This document shows positions 10,763 to 21,665 of a DNA stretch of 64,000 bases, in pieces (positions within the stretch are counted from its first letter, which is position 1; each line of letters starts with the position of its first letter). A model generated the notes under the pieces. That model was not told where the DNA came from. It saw only the letters and a list, made by a program, of their open reading frames with translations, and did not search any database. The translations under genes and the position numbers were made by a program. Location: the NCBI GenBank assembly GCA_963576735.1, contig OY755170.1, forward strand, positions 17,840,875-17,904,874, given 5' to 3'. The DNA is from Bedellia somnulentella. Lineage: Eukaryota; Arthropoda; Insecta; Lepidoptera; Bedelliidae.

Positions 10763-11705
10763 AACAGAACCATCATTTCGGTTAAGTACATTATTAGAGC
10801 GATATACTCATAAGTAAACTTTATTGCCTGTTTTGTAATAAAATGAAATGAAATTCTTTATTTGTTTGAAATATTTTAGGTTAGACTGTTACAGAATTGA
10901 CATACAAATAATTATTAAAAATTAAATTAAACATAATAATAGTAAATAAGACTATTTAAATTATTCCATCATTAATTATTAAAATTGAATATAATTGAAA
11001 AAAATCAAATCAATGTCAGAATTATAGAATAAAAATTGTTCAATCTTTAACAGTTACGTATTTAAATGTTAGGCAATATCACACTAGTTTTAAAATATTA
11101 ATTAGAACACATTAGTAGATTAAAATATGTAATCACAATATCCATCTTAAATTGCTGTGCCTGAATAAGGTCCATAGTAATGTTGTATCGTTGTGACTAT
11201 TTGTAACCTTAGAACAGCTATGGAATGCAATAAATAAATTGGAATTTAAGATTATGTCAGAAATAAGGATAAGATTTTAAATGTCCAACGTAAAATAGAT
11301 GTATTTTTTTTTATCAATGTCATCATTTATTAATATTGAAATAATGATTTAAGCACTTATTTCATATTGAAATAATGATTTAAACACATAAGAACGCATT
11401 TCTTCTAACCATTTTTTAATTTACTATAAAAGAAGTTAGTGGGTAATGACTTGAGTTCTTTTGGTAAATTATTGTAAATGCTTTTCAATAAATGTTTTTC
11501 ATACATAATGATGTTCTCATGAAGGGCGCGTCTAATCATTCTTTATCTCTGATATTGAAATTACAAACTTCGTGAGCCTTGACAAATTCCTCACTATGTT
11601 TTCTTACAATAATTTTAAACGTGAATTTATTAACTAAGTCAGTCAACACAATTATTATCTATACATATTTACATTTAAACCAGTTATGATACTTAGACAC
11701 AGTGA
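10763..11705. other. AT-rich stretch with minor repeats
   Basis: No gene seen. A short direct repeat (atattgaaataatgatttaa) occurs at about 11334 and 11367, and an aaaatgaaatgaaattcttt tract at 10842 resembles LINE 3' tails. Confidence 0.5.
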
Positions 11706-11874
11706 CAAAGTGTTCGAAGTACGAAGAATAAAAGAGCATGTATGAAAAGATTGATGGATGTGAATGAAGCTAGAGAGGTTTGCCAGGATCGTACAAAGTG
11801 GCGATCGATAGTCTCTGCCTACCCCAATGAGAACTAACGTCGTGAGAATATGTATGTATGTATGATACTTAGGA
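11706..11874 (+). mobile_element. RTE-type LINE 3' end, family B copy 1
   Basis: A 5'-truncated copy matching the end of the fragment at 32040-32470. It encodes KRLMDVNEAREVCQD followed by WRSIVSAYP, then runs into a tail gtgagaatatgtatgtatg. The tail is shared with the SINE-like family A. Confidence 0.88.
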
Positions 11875-12004
11875 AATCATTGTTTTTTTTTGTATGCTAG
11901 GAATCTTTTGGGTTATAAATTGATGTACATAATTCTACTTCACACAAACGAGATTCGCCAATAAAAGAAATAATTAAACGTTATAATAGTATAAACTCTT
12001 AGGC

Positions 12005-12490
12005 TTCCTCATAATCAATAGAGTAAATGTATCGTAGTTCACCGGTCTTCCGAGCAGGGCATTGTGGGTCTCCGGTGCAATGCATTGGCTGCTTGTCTTT
12101 TTAAAGAGTTTACAGGTGGCACAAGTTTGGATCCTGGACTTTTTCAGGCATTTTTGCCAGAGTGTCTGGTCTCCCCACAATGGCCACATACTGGATCAGT
12201 TCCCTGAACAATTTGGCTGAGTGACCATATTGTCGACATTTGTAACACCGGGTCACAAGGTAAAATCTCCCATTTTACATGAAGTCCAATTTATGAAGAT
12301 TCGCTCCCGCTTCATAACACATTTGCGAGTTTGACAGAGCTAAAGATTCCTCCTAGTGTTGAGTCCAGATATTTGTCAGCCAGGTTCTGCTCATATAAAC
12401 ATTGAAGTGCTTCTTTCTCGGAAAGATTAGTGGAAACTCCGACTACAATAATTCTAGGACGGCGCTGGATGGTTTTTTTTGGTGGCAGCA
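12005..12490 (-). pseudogene. Retrotransposon gag-like ORF1 with zinc knuckles, decayed
   Basis: On the minus strand the frames give RRPRIIVVGVSTNLSEKEAL, then NLADKYLDSTLGGIFSSV, then CYKCRQYGHSAKL, then VCGHCGETRHSGKN and KSRIQTCATCKLFKK. This is the pattern of an ORF1 protein of a non-LTR element (R1/Jockey-like), an RNA-binding chaperone with CX2CX4HX4C knuckles. The first knuckle has Phe where the last Cys should be. Several frameshifts and stops break it. No RT follows downstream, so it is an isolated relic. Confidence 0.75.
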
Positions 12491-12738
12491 CTCTGAAACA
12501 GAAAACAGAAAATAATTAGCTAAATAGCAATTAATATGTCCGAAAACAAAACGAATAGACGTTAAACTCTGGTCAAACTCTTCCTAAATATATCATTGTA
12601 GATACATATCTACCTATAATATTATACTGTCATGCGCACTTATCTGTTTTATTACCACTCTCGTATTTATACGTATATGTTTATATTCCTATGTATTCCT
12701 TAAGTATATTTTATACATATCTATAAATTTAAATCTTT

Positions 12739-12955
12739 TTGTTCATGAAAACCTCATGTGGGGATTATTACTAATAAATAAAGATTAAATAAAGGAAAGA
12801 AAAATTTCGACACAGGCGGGAATCGAACCCGCGACCATTGACACAGTGGCTCAATTGGCAGAGCGTCGGGGCGTATACCCGAGGTCGCGGGTTCGATTCC
12901 CGCCTGTGTCGAAATTTTTCTTTCCTTTATTTAATCTTTATTTATTAGTCATATC
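12739..12955. mobile_element. Palindromic tRNA-like element, family E copy 1
   Basis: The outer sequence (cctcatgtggggattattac, then taaataaaggaaagaaaaat) leads into an inverted partial tRNA-like segment, then the full tRNA-like segment (12840-12911), then the inverted flank (atttttctttcctttattta). The two sides form near-perfect arms of about 75 bp. The same outer sequence flanks tRNA-like copies at 25.7, 26.0 and 34.8 kb. Confidence 0.85.
12840..12911 (+). tRNA. tRNA-like cloverleaf (probably a pseudo-tRNA)
   Basis: It folds as acceptor GACACAG/CTGTGTC, D stem GCTC/GAGC, anticodon stem TCGGG/CCCGA and T stem GCGGG/CCCGC with loop TTCGATT. The B box ggttcgattcc is perfect. The 7-base anticodon loop GCGTATA lacks the invariant U33, and the variable loop has 4 bases, so a decoding role is doubtful. 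It belongs to a mobile repeat family. Confidence 0.6.
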
Positions 12956-14240
12956 TATAAAGTTTAAATTTACTCGAACATTTTACCAATGTACAGTTGT
13001 TTTTTTTTGTAATGGTTTTATCTATTTTTGTTTGAAATAAATTAGGAAATAAGCTATAACCATATATGGAGTAGGTTTCTTTCCTTTTTTCTCTGTTACA
13101 GCATTTGTTTCTTTATATTTAATTTTTTTGTTCTATGTATTAGTTAGTATGTAGTAGATATAAGTTAGAGGTGTTGGCTGAAAACCAGCGTACTCAGCAT
13201 TTAGTAACTCTCGTTATAATTTGCAAAAGGCAAATGAGCACTTCGATAAGTGTATCTTTAAAACTTATTTTTACAATCTTTTAAAAACTACCTCTATATG
13301 CTTATCATATACGTGCCTTTTTGGGGTATGCTCCGCAGTTACACCGCGCTGTTAACCCAATGTAACTGCGGAGCATTTTTTTTCTTCGCAGTTACACCAA
13401 CGTCTTTTTGACATGAATTTAACAGCTCTGCAGACAATGACAGACGAAACATATCGTGGACTCAAAACCGTATTTGGACTTGCGAAATTTTCGCGTGTTC
13501 AAAATCATCAAGAGGTAAAAACACCTAGATTATTTTTGCAAAATGTTGCTAATTTTAAACAAAATTCTTACTACTCGGCAAGTACTAAGTACTAAGTACA
13601 ACTCGGTAAGTAAGGAGTTCATAGGTTCATTAGAAATATGCCTGTATTTATACAACCTACCGACTAATATCCGACAAGCGTCCGAGCATATTTCGTTCTC
13701 GCTTTCGCCTATTGTCGTAAAACGTAATACGTTGGACTTGGTTAAATCTTCATAGACTGAAGTGAATTCTGGACATAAACGGCCATAAAAGCACAGCTGG
13801 TTTTAATCGGTCATCAACCATAATCATAATCTTATATCTCTTTTGTGCAAATCAAAGTGTAAAGTCAATATGATATTATTATATCAAGGTGAACTAAACA
13901 TCCGAAATATATAGGTACTAACAATCAAGAGCATCACCAGAAGGTGTTCAAATCACGTCGGCGTATTTTACCTACTATTACTTTTCTTGTTTTCTTGCAT
14001 ACACGGCCGCCGAGCTGTTGGGAGTTGCGCGCATATCACCAGTGCATCGGGTATACTTCTTATCTTGGGCAGTAAACCAAGAAAAATTACAGGCGCCTGC
14101 AGCGTTTTTATACGAAATAATTAATGATTTGGATTCAGCAGGAAAAAAATAATGAGAAAATATGTTTCATTTATTTCTTAGTAATTTTTACCTCTTCGAT
14201 TTTGGTACAAATAAGGAACTTTGACATCCATTTTCTCGAT
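12956..14240. other. Low-information stretch with one strong hairpin
   Basis: A gttggctgaaaaccagc piece at about 13173 matches the LINE 3' end at 17280. A hairpin lies at 13328-13376. The ORFs at 13413-13595 and 13543-13755 have no recognisable features. Confidence 0.5.
13328..13376. repeat. Perfect 16-bp-stem hairpin
   Basis: atgctccgcagttaca is followed after 17 bases by its exact inverse. A partial third copy (cgcagttacacc) follows at 13387. It could be the core of a MITE or a transcribed hairpin. Confidence 0.85.
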
Positions 14241-15615
14241 ATACCCATGACCTACAGATATGGCACATATACCATTGAAATCTAAAGGAGATTGACCATT
14301 TTGGACCAAATGCTGCCCAGGCGTGGGAATAGTTTTTTATTTTATCTTACATAAAAGGGTATTTATGAAAAATAATTAAAAAAAACAACATCCACGAGGT
14401 TGTGTACTACCCGATTCTTCCTCTAGTCAGGTCCCGACCTCGCTAGTATCGCAAAACAAGTTTTTTGTACGTTGACAGCTTTGTATAGCACTGTCTCTTT
14501 TTTCAATTCCAAGATAAGTTGATCGAAAGGTACGGTACAAAATCACAGCGAGATTTGAGAGAAATCAAAAGTCTTGCTTCCTAATATTCAGATGTGTATG
14601 TATACCTGTTACTCTGTACATGCTTGCGCGCGCCCTTTTGTTTGTATCTATTTATTTATTTATTTATTTAATAGGTACACAAACAGCATTATAACAAACA
14701 TTTTCTTTCATGATAAAACATTGATTCGGATCTGTTACAATGCCAAAAATAGTGCACACAACATTATTGGTCGTTATCGTTTTCCTTCTTATTAAATTAT
14801 TATTATTAAAATTACTTGAAACAATATAAAATAATCAAAAATTCAAAAAAAAAAACCCTAAAGAATAACACAAAATAATTAATAATGACAAAATTAAAAT
14901 TAAATTAAAATAATAATATTATAATTCAATAAAATAAAATTAACAATAAAGTCGCAGTCTATCACCACTCTTTGACGTGAATCGTACTGTGAACTTATCT
15001 CCTTATTTTCTTACTACCCGGCATTACTTTTGAATTATCGTATCTGCATCACTTATCGACCCAGCTATTCGTTTTTACTTGACGAGAACAATCATGGGCT
15101 CCGTTCAATTAATCATTATTGCTGTTCGTGTTTTACTGGGCGGCGAACGATCGGCAGTTGTGCTCACGTTGTTTGCCTAGTTTGATTTTTGGGTTGAGCT
15201 AGGCACGAAGACGTTTTGAGGCAGCCTGCTTTATTTTTAGATTCAATAATCATAGATGACGATGAGGATGATTGATTAGGTATCATTAATGTTTACATCA
15301 TGATCATGTAACGAATAAATGATTGATTTATTAAAGCACTATACTTAACAAGTGTTTTAATAGTAATAAATAATCCATTGTTCACAATATACCGTGTTTT
15401 ATTTTAAAAAAACAGCTGTTGGTTATGATTAAGTCGTCAATGTAAATCCTATGAAAAATATTTTTTTCTCAGTACTCCTCGGATAGATTCTAAAGCGCTT
15501 TGGGTTACAGTCTGATATTAGTCTAAGGAACATTATGTACCATCATTCAATGTTGGGCAGCACTTGGTCCAACGTTCATACAAAAATGGTCAATCTCCTT
15601 TAATTGCATATGCAT
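14241..15615. other. Region bounded by an imperfect inverted repeat
   Basis: taaaggagattgaccatttt near 14283 recurs inverted at 15583-15605, with tggaccaa(a/g)tgctgccca next to both. The bounded 1.3 kb contains a tttatttatttattta tract (14648-14672) and the dispersed repeat shared with 9000-9238. It could be a decayed DNA transposon with these as ends; no transposase is seen. Confidence 0.4.
14660..14900 (+). repeat. Dispersed repeat shared with 9000-9238
   Basis: The blocks aataggtacacaaacagca, gttacaatgccaaaaatag and taaagaataacacaaaat align in order with 9010-9238. Probably a LINE or SINE 3' section. Confidence 0.65.
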
Positions 15616-16129
15616 CAGACCTTATTTTATTTTTGTTCGCCGTGAGTCATTGTTCCATACAAAATGCCCAATGTCAAGTAGGTAATAATTAACAAATTAT
15701 TTGTTGAAAACGCATAGAAAAATATGATATTCTTAAATTTAAACATGGAAACGAATATTTCTGGCAGTAAATCGCACTAACTTGAACGGAAAATAACTGT
15801 TTTGCAGTCAAACGGCCTGATGTGATACGTACGATTGTACGGCTGATGTTGACTAGACAACACGTCATAGTTACGTTAGTTTATCCTTTTATATTAAACG
15901 AGAGAGGGTGGATTTTGTGAACCAACCTGTGTCGCGATGCTCAGAGCAAGAAAATTGGTTCAGGTATCAAATTAAAGGTCTCCATCTGAAGTTTTACCGA
16001 AAACTCATACATTTTCCATAACTGGATTAGTTAAATTGTTAGCGATTTATGAATTGTCAAAATTGGCCCATAGACTTTGTTGGAGTAAAAGCGCGCGCAA
16101 ATGACACATTGTGTCAGTCACAGCTTTTA
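15616..16129. other. AT-rich stretch, nothing recognised
   Basis: No ORF or repeat I can name. Confidence 0.4.
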
Positions 16130-16273
16130 GTATTATACTCAGTATAATATTACAACGCCCACGGGAATATAAATATAAAAAAACAGAAGTTAAGATAGTG
16201 TTTTAGTATTTTGGATGTAAACCGGATGCAAAAAATGTAGTCCACGCGGACGTAGTCCCGGGTAAAAAGCTAG
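16130..16273 (+). mobile_element. Helitron 3' end
   Basis: It contains ttggatgtaaaccggatgca, then the hairpin region ccacgcggacgtagtcccgg, and ends aaaagCTAG followed by T. That is the Helitron 3' signature. About 120 bp of it match the minus-strand segment at 34918-35042. The 5' limit is not visible. Confidence 0.8.
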
Positions 16274-16639
16274 TAGTAATTTAATTTTTATATTCATATA
16301 TATAAGATATATATATTTAAATATATATTAATCCACATAGATAGTAATATGTGGAAACTTTTAATTGGCATTAAGTTATATATTTTGTTTTAGCTATTAA
16401 GATATTAGGCAGTAAGTTTTCCGAAGAAAATAAAATAAATGAATGTTTGAATAAATTCGCACTACTAGTTCTTTTATAGCTGTATTATAGTTTGTACGTA
16501 CCGTACGTATGTACCTTTTTGCTATTTTATTATTAGAATTATTTAAATATTTTGCTATTTTATTTAGAATTAGAACGTAATTTGGTTTTGTTTTATTTGG
16601 TCGATGGAAGGGTGTCTTTGGTACAAAGCGGAGATATTG

Positions 16640-17120
16640 CTGAGTTATAAAACATAACAATTGGCCAAGACCTCGTTTATAAAACACACCGTCTTTATAT
16701 TTTAAGTCGATTAAAGACATCTAACTAAACAACTTTGCATATGGAATGCTTATCTAAAATATTGTAATTTTCAAAATAATTAATACATAAGAAGTGTCGC
16801 TGCTTAGATCAAACTGAGAAAGTATAGTGAGGTTCTCAGCCTCAATTGAAATAAAAAAAACATCTTGTGATTTGACCAGATTATTTTAGCGTAGGCTAAG
16901 AGAAACTCACCATACTTTTCCAGTTTGATGTAGGCAGTAACACTTTTATTTATTAATTGTTTTGAAAATTACAATATTTTAGATAGGTATGCATTCCATA
17001 GTCAAAGTTGTTTAGTTTGATGTCTTTAATCGATTTAAAGTATAATAAAAAGGGTATATTTTAAAAGCGAGGTTTTGAGCGAGAGCGAGCAATTGTGTTT
17101 TTATGGTTAATATTTGAACC
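16640..17120. repeat. Large foldback, arms of about 170-200 bp
   Basis: The left arm (16640-16845) contains cgattaaagacatc, aaacaactttg, atggaatgc and tattgtaattttcaaaa; each occurs inverted and in mirror order in the right arm (16900-17120). The arms match roughly 80-85% by eye around a loop of about 55 bp. The two ORFs here are by-products. Confidence 0.85.
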
Positions 17121-17277
17121 AATTCCAATTTTACAAATTTTTTGTGTCTTAATGTATTTAGACTGTATAAATTTTAACGGTAATAGTTTTATTATAGAAA
17201 AAATATATAAGAATTGTTTTGTTGATATAAGTATATACTCGTACGCTACATAGAGCATTATGTTTTTTAATGTTGTC

Positions 17278-17450
17278 TGGCTAACTGGTGCTGGCTGAAA
17301 ACCAGCATGCAGCAGCTGACGTGGCACATATGCTGAGCCAGAACCAATTTGGCAATATGATATTTATGTTTTTATTTGTTCTTACTCAATCATTGTAATA
17401 TTTTTTATGCCAAATAAATTATTTTTCTTTCTTTCTTTATATAAGTGCAC
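17278..17450 (+). mobile_element. LINE 3' end with CTTT tail
   Basis: It starts gctggctgaaaaccagc, contains gccaaataaattatt and ends in a ctttctttcttta repeat. Such ends are usual for non-LTR elements with short-repeat tails. A similar tail is at 21235-21385. Confidence 0.6.
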
Positions 17451-18990
17451 AATTACTGCCTTGCACCAGTCTTCTGGCACTTTGGCACTTGACCAGCTAG
17501 ATTGTATGAGTTAGAGGTCTAGTGACATGGCTCTCACTTCTTAGAGGAGAATTCAAGCTACGTTGTCATGTTTAGTCGTCGAGTACTGCTGGGATATTAT
17601 CCATACCAAAATATCGATTTACGGAATTCGCTAAAATTACCTGAGATGTACGCTGTCCGTCGCATTCTTTGTTTATGCGGTGACATCTTTGGTTTTTCCG
17701 GCGGCACATGCCTAGGCAGCGCGATGAAAGGGCGACACTATCTAAGCGAATACACTATACAATTCAATTGGTGGACAACAAACAAAGGGTGGCCCGAGCC
17801 GAGTGGATGACCAACAGCTACAAGTGCGCGGAGCGGTATGCGCGGAATGTTCCTAATTTTGGAAAGCGAGCCGGTCGATCAATACAAAATCCGTAATGGC
17901 CAGAGTAAATAAACTATACGGTCAGTGTTGCCTGATTTTTTGAGAACTCTCTACATTTGGCAATTCTAAAACATCATTATCATCAGCCAATAGATGTCCA
18001 CTGCTAGACATAGGCATGCCCTATAGATCTCCACAAAGACCGGTCCTGTGCTGCCCTCATCCATCGGTTTCGCGCGACCTTCATCAAGTCGTCGGTCCCC
18101 CTTGTGGGAGGCCTACCCACATTTGGGCAACTCTAAATGCGGTAGTAAAACTGTAATAAAAATCGGAAAAGGTACAAATGAATATTTTGCTGCATGTGAT
18201 TAGTGAGCAGTGTCTGGAGATTTACCAGCAATTTGGGGAAAATTTAGGCTCAATGAAGAAATTACTTAAAAAACTTGATGATTTTTTTCTCCCAAAAAGT
18301 GTTAGGCTTGTCACAGAACTTCTTCTAAACGGTTGATCCGATCACAGCCAAATTTTGCACGATGGTTCAAGACATCAAAGACAAGGTTTTAAAAGTACTA
18401 CACAATATATATAATACATAATATAAAGTAAATCAATCCAACAAAGATTGTAGCATATTCGCAACCGTGTGGATATCCTCGCATTTTGGACTTATCGAGC
18501 TTCACGAAAATCGAAATGGAATCATCGAATCAAATTCCGTTACTGATAAATTATGACATGCACTTACCACTCTACATACCATCGTACCACTCTACATATC
18601 GTCTCCTGACACTCGGGGAACACGATCGTTGCCGAATAGTGACGAAGATTTCTATGTGCATTATTAAGGTGCCGTTAGTCCAGCGAACAGAGTTTTTGAA
18701 ACATTATAATGCGTATGTTTATAACAATATGGTTTTGAAAAAAATACATCAAAATCTTGAGGCTTTTCTGCTGTGAAATTGGCGATTCGAAACATGATTA
18801 ATAAATTTTCGCTCGATAGAAAAAAATCGCCAACATACCTCTAATTACACTCTATAAAACGGTTTTATATTTTATTTATTTTACCTACTTACATATAACT
18901 TGCATCATAATTTAAGCATTTGTATTTCTAATAATAATTGGCGATTAGTTTTCTTTTTTAATAAATTCAATAAAACATTTTTTTTTAAAA
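17451..18990. other. Mixed stretch, no gene recognised
   Basis: A dispersed-repeat piece (cagccaatagatgtccactg, a word also met at 34475) covers 17970-18130. ORFs at 17568-17810, 17708-17896 and 18486-18776 have no motif I recognise. 18290-18370 (ggttgatccgatcacagcca) resembles Helitron subterminal sequence. Confidence 0.4.
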
Positions 18991-18999
18991 CATCGATAT

Positions 19000-19345
19000 T
19001 CGCGGTCCTACTCGTGCCCTAGCGCCGCCCGCCGCCGCCCGCTCAGAGCTCGGCGAGCTGCTTTAGGGGATGGACCTATGTCGCCGCGACATTGTTTACA
19101 TGATTTCAATATTGGTTTTTTTTTGTATCGATATATCGATACATCGCACTATACAATGTCGACCATAAATATCGATATATCGCGTAAAATATATCGATAT
19201 ATCGATAGTTTTTCAACAAGCCTAATGTCGCGCTCCTTGTGTTACAGATTTTACAATTTACGCGCGTGCGGCGCCGTTAGTGTGCGAGTGACCTATCTGT
19301 ATACGATGCGCGTTAATGTAGGCGTGAGAGTGACCGTGCGTACGG
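19000..19345 (+). promoter_or_regulatory. GC-rich patch with TATCGATA-type sites, promoter candidate
   Basis: A CpG-rich stretch (19015-19090) is followed by five ATCGAT cores within about 90 bp (19125-19215) and then another CpG-rich stretch (19220-19345). TATCGATA is the DRE site bound by DREF at many insect housekeeping promoters. The sequence shows the sites; promoter function is inferred. No downstream exon could be assigned, so it may equally be a repeat. Confidence 0.4.
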
Positions 19346-19510
19346 TTAGCATTAGCAAATATAAAATAATTCATTCAATTCATAGATTGCACTCATTTTT
19401 ATATTTTATTGTTAAATTTATTAGGAATGGGTAAAAGAACAAAACCGTTAAAGTAACTTCTAATTTCAATTAATAATATTAAATAGTTACAGGTGTAAAC
19501 TGAAAATTAT

Positions 19511-19752
19511 ATACATACATATACTCACGGCTATAAATCCCTTAACGGGATAGCTGGAGCTTTCGAATGAGAAATTCCTCAGCCACTTTTGGAAGTTGAT
19601 TTGGGAAAAGATGGTAATAATATATTATTTCGGTGACGGTTCTCCAACCACATCGCTCAAAAATCACTTAAAAAGCCCCTATACCCTTAGTCGCCTCTTA
19701 CGATCACGGGTAGAAATGGGGTAGTGTTATTCTAAGCCGACACGACACGGCA
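19511..19752 (-). mobile_element. SINE-like family A copy 3
   Basis: Near full length: tail acatacatatactcacggc at its 3' end and head ctaagccgacacgacac at its 5' end. Confidence 0.9.
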
Positions 19753-19782
19753 AAAGTTATGAAATTATCACTGTAATAATTT

Positions 19783-19885
19783 TGTATAAACTGACAGGGG
19801 TAGACAAATCTATCGTACAGATCCACATACATTTCTTGGCCGGTAAGGGCGTCGCTGTCATCGAAATTTGTATTGCCAGTAAATA
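19783..19885 (-). repeat. Short dispersed repeat, inverted relative to 21030-21120
   Basis: On the minus strand it contains ccggccaagaaatg and gtggatctgta. The same words occur on the plus strand near 21080-21110. Confidence 0.6.
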
Positions 19886-19998
19886 AAATTTTACCATTAT
19901 AAGGGAAATAATTTTACATCATACAGGCTAATTTATTTATGTATTGAAATGTCTTAATAAAACAATTTATATAATATTCATTCATTTAATAACTAGGT

Positions 19999-20249
19999 GC
20001 TGTGTAGTGTTGGCTTAGAATAGCACTACCCCATTTGCCGGTGGGTGTACGTAATAGGCGACTAACGGTATTGGGGCTTTTAAGAGACTATTGGGTGATG
20101 CGGTTGGAGATCCATCACCAACAACCTGTATTTTACCATATTTACCACACCCAGCTTTCCAAAAGTGGCTGAGGAGTTTCTAATTTCTTAGCTCTGGCTA
20201 CACCTTCTAGGGATTCACAGTCGTGAGTATATGTATGTATGTATGTAAT
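19999..20249 (+). mobile_element. SINE-like family A copy 4
   Basis: Full-length plus copy with head gctgtgtagtgttggc and tail gtcgtgagtatatgtatg plus TATG repeats. It lies 250 bp from the inverted copy at 19511-19752, so the two can fold on each other. Confidence 0.9.
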
Positions 20250-20325
20250 AACTATCATTGTAAGTAAACAATGTCTACCCGAATGACTGTGTATCCTAAA
20301 TTTGCTGATCTTACCTCCCAAATAT

Positions 20326-20395
20326 TGTCTGGAAGAGATCGCTTTCAGCGATAACACTGCCAATTGTGCTTCTTTGCAAACTGTTTCATTATTTT
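20326..20395 (+). mobile_element. LINE 3' fragment (gtctggaagagatcgc type)
   Basis: It matches 61985-62105 over tgtctggaagagatcgcttt and ccaattgt(g/a)cttt. Probably a truncated LINE 3' end. Confidence 0.6.
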
Positions 20396-20842
20396 ATACT
20401 CAAGGATTTGTTATTTGTGACACTCAGAGTTGATAAGTGGGTAACTACATAAAATCTTTTTTTTAATCCAATCCAAATAAAATATTTTTAGTTAATAAAA
20501 AAATAATTCTATACATTAGATATCGTTTGGGTCATTCATTTTTCTGGGTCAGTGAATTTATGGGCACTTTTCTATTGCTGTTAACAGCCTTATATTTTTA
20601 TATATATGTCAGACAGTTTTGACTTAAGAAATTACACATTGGTAGATCCCCGCATAAGGATAAGAACCCACGCATCAGTGTATACGAAGTGAAATCTTAT
20701 TCGGGAGCTATTCCCCACTTCCCGTAACCCGCACCGCTATTTAAGTGCGCACAACTCTTTAGACAGTGTTAGCCTACCTATAATTTTATAATTTTATTTA
20801 ATTTTTGTATCAAATACTGGAAATAAAAGCGTTTATTAATAA

Positions 20843-20883
20843 GCAAAGATACATGATAAATAATATTTATCATGTATCTTTGC
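20843..20883. repeat. Perfect 19-bp-stem hairpin with 3-base loop
   Basis: gcaaagatacatgataaat, then aat, then the exact inverse. This is cruciform-prone AT-rich DNA. Confidence 0.9.
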
Positions 20884-21029
20884 ATATATCTTTATCGTTA
20901 TCTTTGTATATATTTATTAAATATAATTATCTTTAAAAAAAAGTTTCCACTACAAAAAATATTAATGAAAGTGATAATTTATTACATACGTAGGTCACCC
21001 TATAATTTTTATTTAGTTGAGAACTAACT

Positions 21030-21120
21030 GACAATGACAGGCCGAAATTTCAAAATGGCGACAGTAGTACCAGTGTCGCCGCCGGCCAAGAAAAGATTGT
21101 GGATCTGTATCATTACATTT
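21030..21120 (+). repeat. Short dispersed repeat, partner of 19783-19885
   Basis: Shares ggccaagaaa and tgtggatctgta with the inverted piece at 19.8 kb. A 40-codon frame starts at an ATG here but is probably chance. Confidence 0.5.
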
Positions 21121-21167
21121 TATATTGTAAACGACCATGGTAGAAACTATTTTTGAAATTGATAACC

Positions 21168-21536
21168 TAGGGTAAGCAATACTTGTGTTTGTGATTTTTT
21201 TATTTTTTTATTTTTCTGTCTTTAGTTAAATAATATTTTTTTTATTTTTTTTATTTTCTACACTTGTGTTCTCAAAAATTTAGTGTTTATACTGATTTTT
21301 TTAAACTTGGTTCCACTTTCTGTGTGTATTTTGTTAATTTTTGTGCCTTTAATAGCAAATAAATAACTTTTCTTTCTTTCTATACACTTTTCGTCACCCT
21401 GACTGTTATAGCCACTCGTAAATATTTTAGAAAGAAAATGTAAATAGTCATAAACAAATGTCCGAACCCATACCATAGAAAATATTTGCGAGTGGCTAAA
21501 ACTGTCGAGTTGCCGATAACTGTATTGCTTACCCTA
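21168..21536. mobile_element. MITE-like element with 15-bp terminal inverted repeats
   Basis: tagggtaagcaatac at 21168-21182 is exactly inverted at 21522-21536. A second, inner inverted pair (gcgagtggcta type, about 21398-21425 and 21476-21510) lies near the right end. It holds a LINE-like tail with cttttctttctttc. I could not define a target duplication. Confidence 0.6.
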
Positions 21537-21540
21537 CTGT

Positions 21541-21665
21541 ATGTTTTTAAAACGCGCGCCCTGCGTCGCGTCGGGGAAACGGCCGCTCTAACGGCGCGCA
21601 GGCGATTGCCCGCGCCCGCGGTGGCCGCACGCCCTGAGATGATATTTTTCGCTGAACCAACGGCG
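21541..21665. other. CpG-rich patch
   Basis: A run of CG dinucleotides (gcgcgccctgcgtcgcgtcg, ggcgcgcaggcg) far above the local background. It may be a promoter, a UTR exon or a repeat; nothing here decides. Confidence 0.35.

Noticed and set aside
12846..13040. Plus-strand ORF MAQLAERRGVYPRSRVRFPP
   Set aside because: Translation through the tRNA-like segment, not a gene.
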